Source: Clostridia bacterium
Lineage (GTDB): Bacteria; Bacillota; Clostridia; Oscillospirales; CAG-272
NCBI GenBank assembly: GCA_017451975.1
Contig: JAFTNI010000199.1
Coordinates: forward strand, 1 to 7,409
Reading direction: 5' to 3'
Length of the DNA stretch: 7,409 nucleotides
The notes below the pieces were generated by a model, which saw nothing but the letters and a program-made list of their open reading frames with translations, had not been told where the DNA came from and searched no databases. The position numbers were made by a program, and so were the translations under genes. How positions within the stretch are numbered: position 1 is the stretch's first letter; each line of letters starts with the position of its first letter. Shown one piece after another: positions 5,290-7,409 of this stretch.

Positions 5290-7206
5290 TTAAATATCGA
5301 GGTTTACGGCATATTTCGCGTTCTGCTCTATAAACTCGCGGCGGGGTTCAACCTTATCGCCCATGAGTATACTGAACATTTCGTCGCAAGCCATCGCGTC
5401 CTCTATATCTACGCGGAGAAGCGTTCTCGTTTCAGGGTCCATCGTGGTTTCCCAAAGCTGTGTGGGCGCCATTTCACCAAGACCTTTGTAGCGCTGTGTC
5501 TGCGCGCCCTGGCCAAGCTCTGCAATATACATATCTCTCTGGTCCTCAGAGAAGGCGTAGCGCACCTGCTTACCCTTGAACACCTTGAAAAGCGGGGGCT
5601 GCGCAAGGTAAACGTGGCCCTCCTCTATAAGCTTTCTCATATGTCTGAAGAAGAACGTGAGAAGAAGTATCTGAATGTGAGAACCGTCGACATCGGCGTC
5701 GGCCATGATTATAATTTTGCCGTAGCGAAGCTTAGATATATCAAAATCCTCGCCTATGCCGCAGCCGAGCGCCTGAATAATGGGCACAAGGTGCGTATTG
5801 CCGTAGATTTTATCGAGCCTGCTCTTTTCAACGTTGAGAACCTTACCTCTCATGGGGAGGATTGCCTGGAAGTGGCTATCTCTGCCGTCCTTCGCGGAAC
5901 CGCCTGCGGAGTTACCTTCGACAAGGTAGATTTCCGTAAGGGCCGCGTTCTTTTCGTGGCAGTCGGCAAGCTTGCCGGGCAAGCCCGCGCCGTCGAGCGC
6001 GCCTTTTCTTCTTGTAAGCTCGCGCGCCTTTCTCGCCGCTTCACGCGCGCGGGATGCCGCGAGCGATTTTTCTATAATTCCTCTTGCAACAGAGGGGTTT
6101 TCTTCGAAGAATTCCGTAAGCTTTTTCGTCACGAGAGAATCGACGAAGCCGCGCATTTCGGAGTTGCCCAGCTTAGCCTTTGTCTGACCCTCGAACTGCG
6201 CTTCGCGAAGCTTTACAGATACAACGGCGCAAAGACCTTCGCGCACGTCGTCGCCCGAAAGCGCCTTATCGGAATCTTTAAGTATATTTTTCTTGCGCGC
6301 AAAATCGTTTATAACGCGCGTAATTGCCATTTTGAAGCCGAGCTCGTGCGTACCGCCCTCAATAGTATTGATATTGTTGGCAAACGTCATAAGCGTTTCG
6401 TTATAGCTGTCGTTATACTGAATAGCGATTTCAGCAGTTTTATCCGGTGCCTCTGCCTTCATGAATATAACGTCGTGGAGCACGGCGCCGTGCTTGATGC
6501 TGTTGAGGTGCTCTACGAAGCTTTTTATACCGCCCTCATAATAAAGCACGTTTTCCACAAGCTCATCGCCGCGCGCGTCTGTTACAACTATTTTAATGCC
6601 CGCGTTGAGGAACGCCTGCTCGCGCATACGGTTGAGTATGGTTGTATAATCAAATTCGGTTGTTTCCGTAAAAATTTCAGGGTCGGGCTTGAAGCGCACG
6701 TAAAGACCGTGCTTTTCGCCGCATTCGCCCACGTTGCAGAAAGGTCTTACCACTATGCCGCGTTCAAATCTTTCCGTGTACATTTGCCCTTCGTGACAGT
6801 TTTCAACCTCTGTCCATTCAGAAAGAGCGTTTACAACAGATGCACCTACGCCGTGAAGACCGCCGGAAAACTTATAGCCTTCGCCGCCGAATTTACCGCC
6901 CGCGTGGAGCACCGTGAAAACGACCTCCAGCGTGGGGATACCCGTTTTTTCATTGATACCGCCGGGGATACCGCGGCCGTTATCCTGAATTGAAACACTG
7001 CCGTCGGGGTGGAACGTAACTTCTATTTTGTTACATTCGCCTGCCATCGCCTCGTCTATGGAGTTGTCCACTATCTCATAAACGAGGTGGTGAAGACCGC
7101 GCGCAGACGTAGAGCCGATATACATACCGGGGCGTTTTCTTACAGGTTCAAGACCTTCGAGCACTTGTATTTGCTCGTCTTCATAAACGTGTTTTTCTTC
7201 TGCCAT
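5290..7206 (-). CDS. gyrB: DNA gyrase subunit B (ATPase subunit)
   Basis: GyrB supplies the ATPase that drives negative supercoiling by the cytoplasmic GyrA2GyrB2 complex. At 638 residues it has the typical Gram-positive length and lacks the enterobacterial insertion. The GHKL ATPase domain shows general-base Glu44 and Asn48 in YEIVDNSIDEA, Asp75 in DNGRGIP (75–81), a glycine lid GGLHGVG (115–121), and the transducer QTK loop at 341–343. The TOPRIM domain begins at about 425 with metal-binding Glu430 in VEGNSAGG and Asp503/Asp505/Asp507 in MADADVDGSH. The C-terminal QRYKGLGEM (571–579) is a GyrB signature. Asn432 replaces the usual Asp of EGDSAGG, the position of E. coli Asp426. The ATG is supported by AAAGGA (7216–7221), 9 bases upstream. 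The stop is 19 bases before gyrA, so the two probably form an operon. Adjacent gyrA with a GyrA box argues against ParE. Confidence 0.99.
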   Translation of the reverse strand: MAEEKHVYEDEQIQVLEGLEPVRKRPGMYIGSTSARGLHHLVYEIVDNSIDEAMAGECNKIEVTFHPDGSVSIQDNGRGIPGGINEKTGIPTLEVVFTVLHAGGKFGGEGYKFSGGLHGVGASVVNALSEWTEVENCHEGQMYTERFERGIVVRPFCNVGECGEKHGLYVRFKPDPEIFTETTEFDYTTILNRMREQAFLNAGIKIVVTDARGDELVENVLYYEGGIKSFVEHLNSIKHGAVLHDVIFMKAEAPDKTAEIAIQYNDSYNETLMTFANNINTIEGGTHELGFKMAITRVINDFARKKNILKDSDKALSGDDVREGLCAVVSVKLREAQFEGQTKAKLGNSEMRGFVDSLVTKKLTEFFEENPSVARGIIEKSLAASRAREAARKARELTRRKGALDGAGLPGKLADCHEKNAALTEIYLVEGNSAGGSAKDGRDSHFQAILPMRGKVLNVEKSRLDKIYGNTHLVPIIQALGCGIGEDFDISKLRYGKIIIMADADVDGSHIQILLLTFFFRHMRKLIEEGHVYLAQPPLFKVFKGKQVRYAFSEDQRDMYIAELGQGAQTQRYKGLGEMAPTQLWETTMDPETRTLLRVDIEDAMACDEMFSILMGDKVEPRREFIEQNAKYAVNLDI

Positions 7207-7222
7207 GATGTTTTATCCTTTC

Positions 7223-7253
7223 AAAAGGTCAGGCTCGGTGGCCCCGACCTTTT
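7223..7253 (-). terminator. Stem-loop between the remB-like gene and gyrB, possible weak terminator or attenuator
   Basis: AAAAGGTC at 7223–7230 is exactly complementary to GACCTTTT at 7246–7253, and a short GGC/GCC pairing (7232–7234 with 7241–7243) extends the stem inside. In the minus-strand transcript the stem is preceded by an A-rich stretch and ends in four U, then continues GAAAGGA, so the U-tract is poor for an efficient terminator. The left arm overlaps the remB-like stop codon and the right arm ends just before the gyrB Shine-Dalgarno. It could lower readthrough, protect an mRNA end, or do nothing. On the plus strand the downstream T-tract is better, but no plus-strand gene ends here. 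Confidence 0.4.
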
Positions 7254-7409
7254 ATTTTTCGTTTTCCGTTTCGTTTCTGCGCACAAGCGTTTTTGCAGAA
7301 AGAAGCGAAAAACAGATGTTTTCGTTTTTCTTATCTCCGTAAAGCACGAAGGCGCGTGGCACTTCGTCTGTAGCCGTGGTGAGCACGCCGCTTTTTTCCT
7401 TTTCGGAGA
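7252..7409 (-). CDS. 3' end of a probable RemB/YaaB-like (DUF370-type) gene, cut by the window edge
   Basis: Only the last 51 codons are present; the frame is open to the right edge and stops with TAA at 7254–7252. The visible peptide has a hydrophobic stretch reading AFVLYGDKKNENICFSLLS followed by a basic AKTLVRR and a short charged tail. This resembles the C-terminus of the small RemB/YaaB proteins of Bacillota, where a 'shows up in the ligand-free fold as ...L(T/Y)...I(Y/C)(F/L)S.(L/I)S..TL..R' pattern is usual. In B. subtilis and many clostridia this gene lies between recF and gyrB, as here. RemB belongs to the family of RemA-type DNA-binding regulators of matrix genes. The assignment rests mostly on position and on a short weak match, so another small protein at this locus cannot be excluded. 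The start and N-terminal half are outside the window. Confidence 0.5.
   Translation of the reverse strand, partial: SEKEKSGVLTTATDEVPRAFVLYGDKKNENICFSLLSAKTLVRRNETENEK

Noticed and set aside
1082..6993. Very long plus-strand open frames opposite recA–recX (1082–2494), gyrA (2754–5102) and gyrB (5260–6993)
   Set aside because: They lie antisense to strongly recognised genes, encode Phe/Arg/Cys-rich sequence with no family resemblance, and arise because the sense genes rarely use codons that read as stops on the other strand.
2727..7206. Topoisomerase IV (parE–parC) instead of gyrase
   Set aside because: A complete GyrA box QRRGGRG and the remB-like–gyrB–gyrA gene order identify gyrase.

Overview
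The window is a bacterial housekeeping segment, with every supported gene on the minus strand. Read in the direction of transcription (high to low coordinates), the order is: the 3' end of a probable remB/yaaB (DUF370-type) gene, gyrB, gyrA, recA, recX and a small DUF559-type endonuclease-like gene. A Gram-positive relative in the class Clostridia, possibly a gut lineage, is the best guess. The reasons are the remB-like–gyrB–gyrA order found beside oriC in Bacillota, the GAAC-N4-GTTC type of LexA operator in front of recA, a 638-residue GyrB without the enterobacterial insertion, AGGAGG-like ribosome binding sites, and hairpin-rich intergenic repeats. Genus cannot be read from this window.

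Right side (about 2727–7409): gyrB and gyrA are complete, 19 bases apart and probably co-transcribed. All catalytic motifs are intact. Two quinolone-contact positions differ from the classical sensitive residues: GyrA Ala91 (E. coli Ser83) and GyrB Asn432 (E. coli Asp426). A small stem-loop lies between the remB-like gene and gyrB.

Middle (650–2726): recA and recX follow gyrA directly. The 256-base gyrA–recA gap holds a composite palindromic repeat, a possible 37-codon ORF with a good ribosome binding site, another stem-loop, and a clear LexA box 43 bases before the recA start. RecX starts 6 bases after the recA stop and is probably translationally coupled. The genes fit together: gyrase sets supercoiling, poisoned gyrase produces breaks, RecA filaments trigger LexA cleavage, and RecX limits RecA.

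Left side (1–649): the composition changes sharply to AT-rich. A DUF559 gene (PD-(D/E)XK nuclease-like) has its own strong promoter, placed inside a perfect 15-base inverted repeat. Its last 11 codons and stop codon lie inside a roughly 136-base repeat with hairpin ends. This repeat has the same general layout as the one between gyrA and recA. The gene plus its palindromic flanks is the most unusual part of the window and looks like a recent insertion. No RNA genes, CRISPR arrays or transposase genes were seen.
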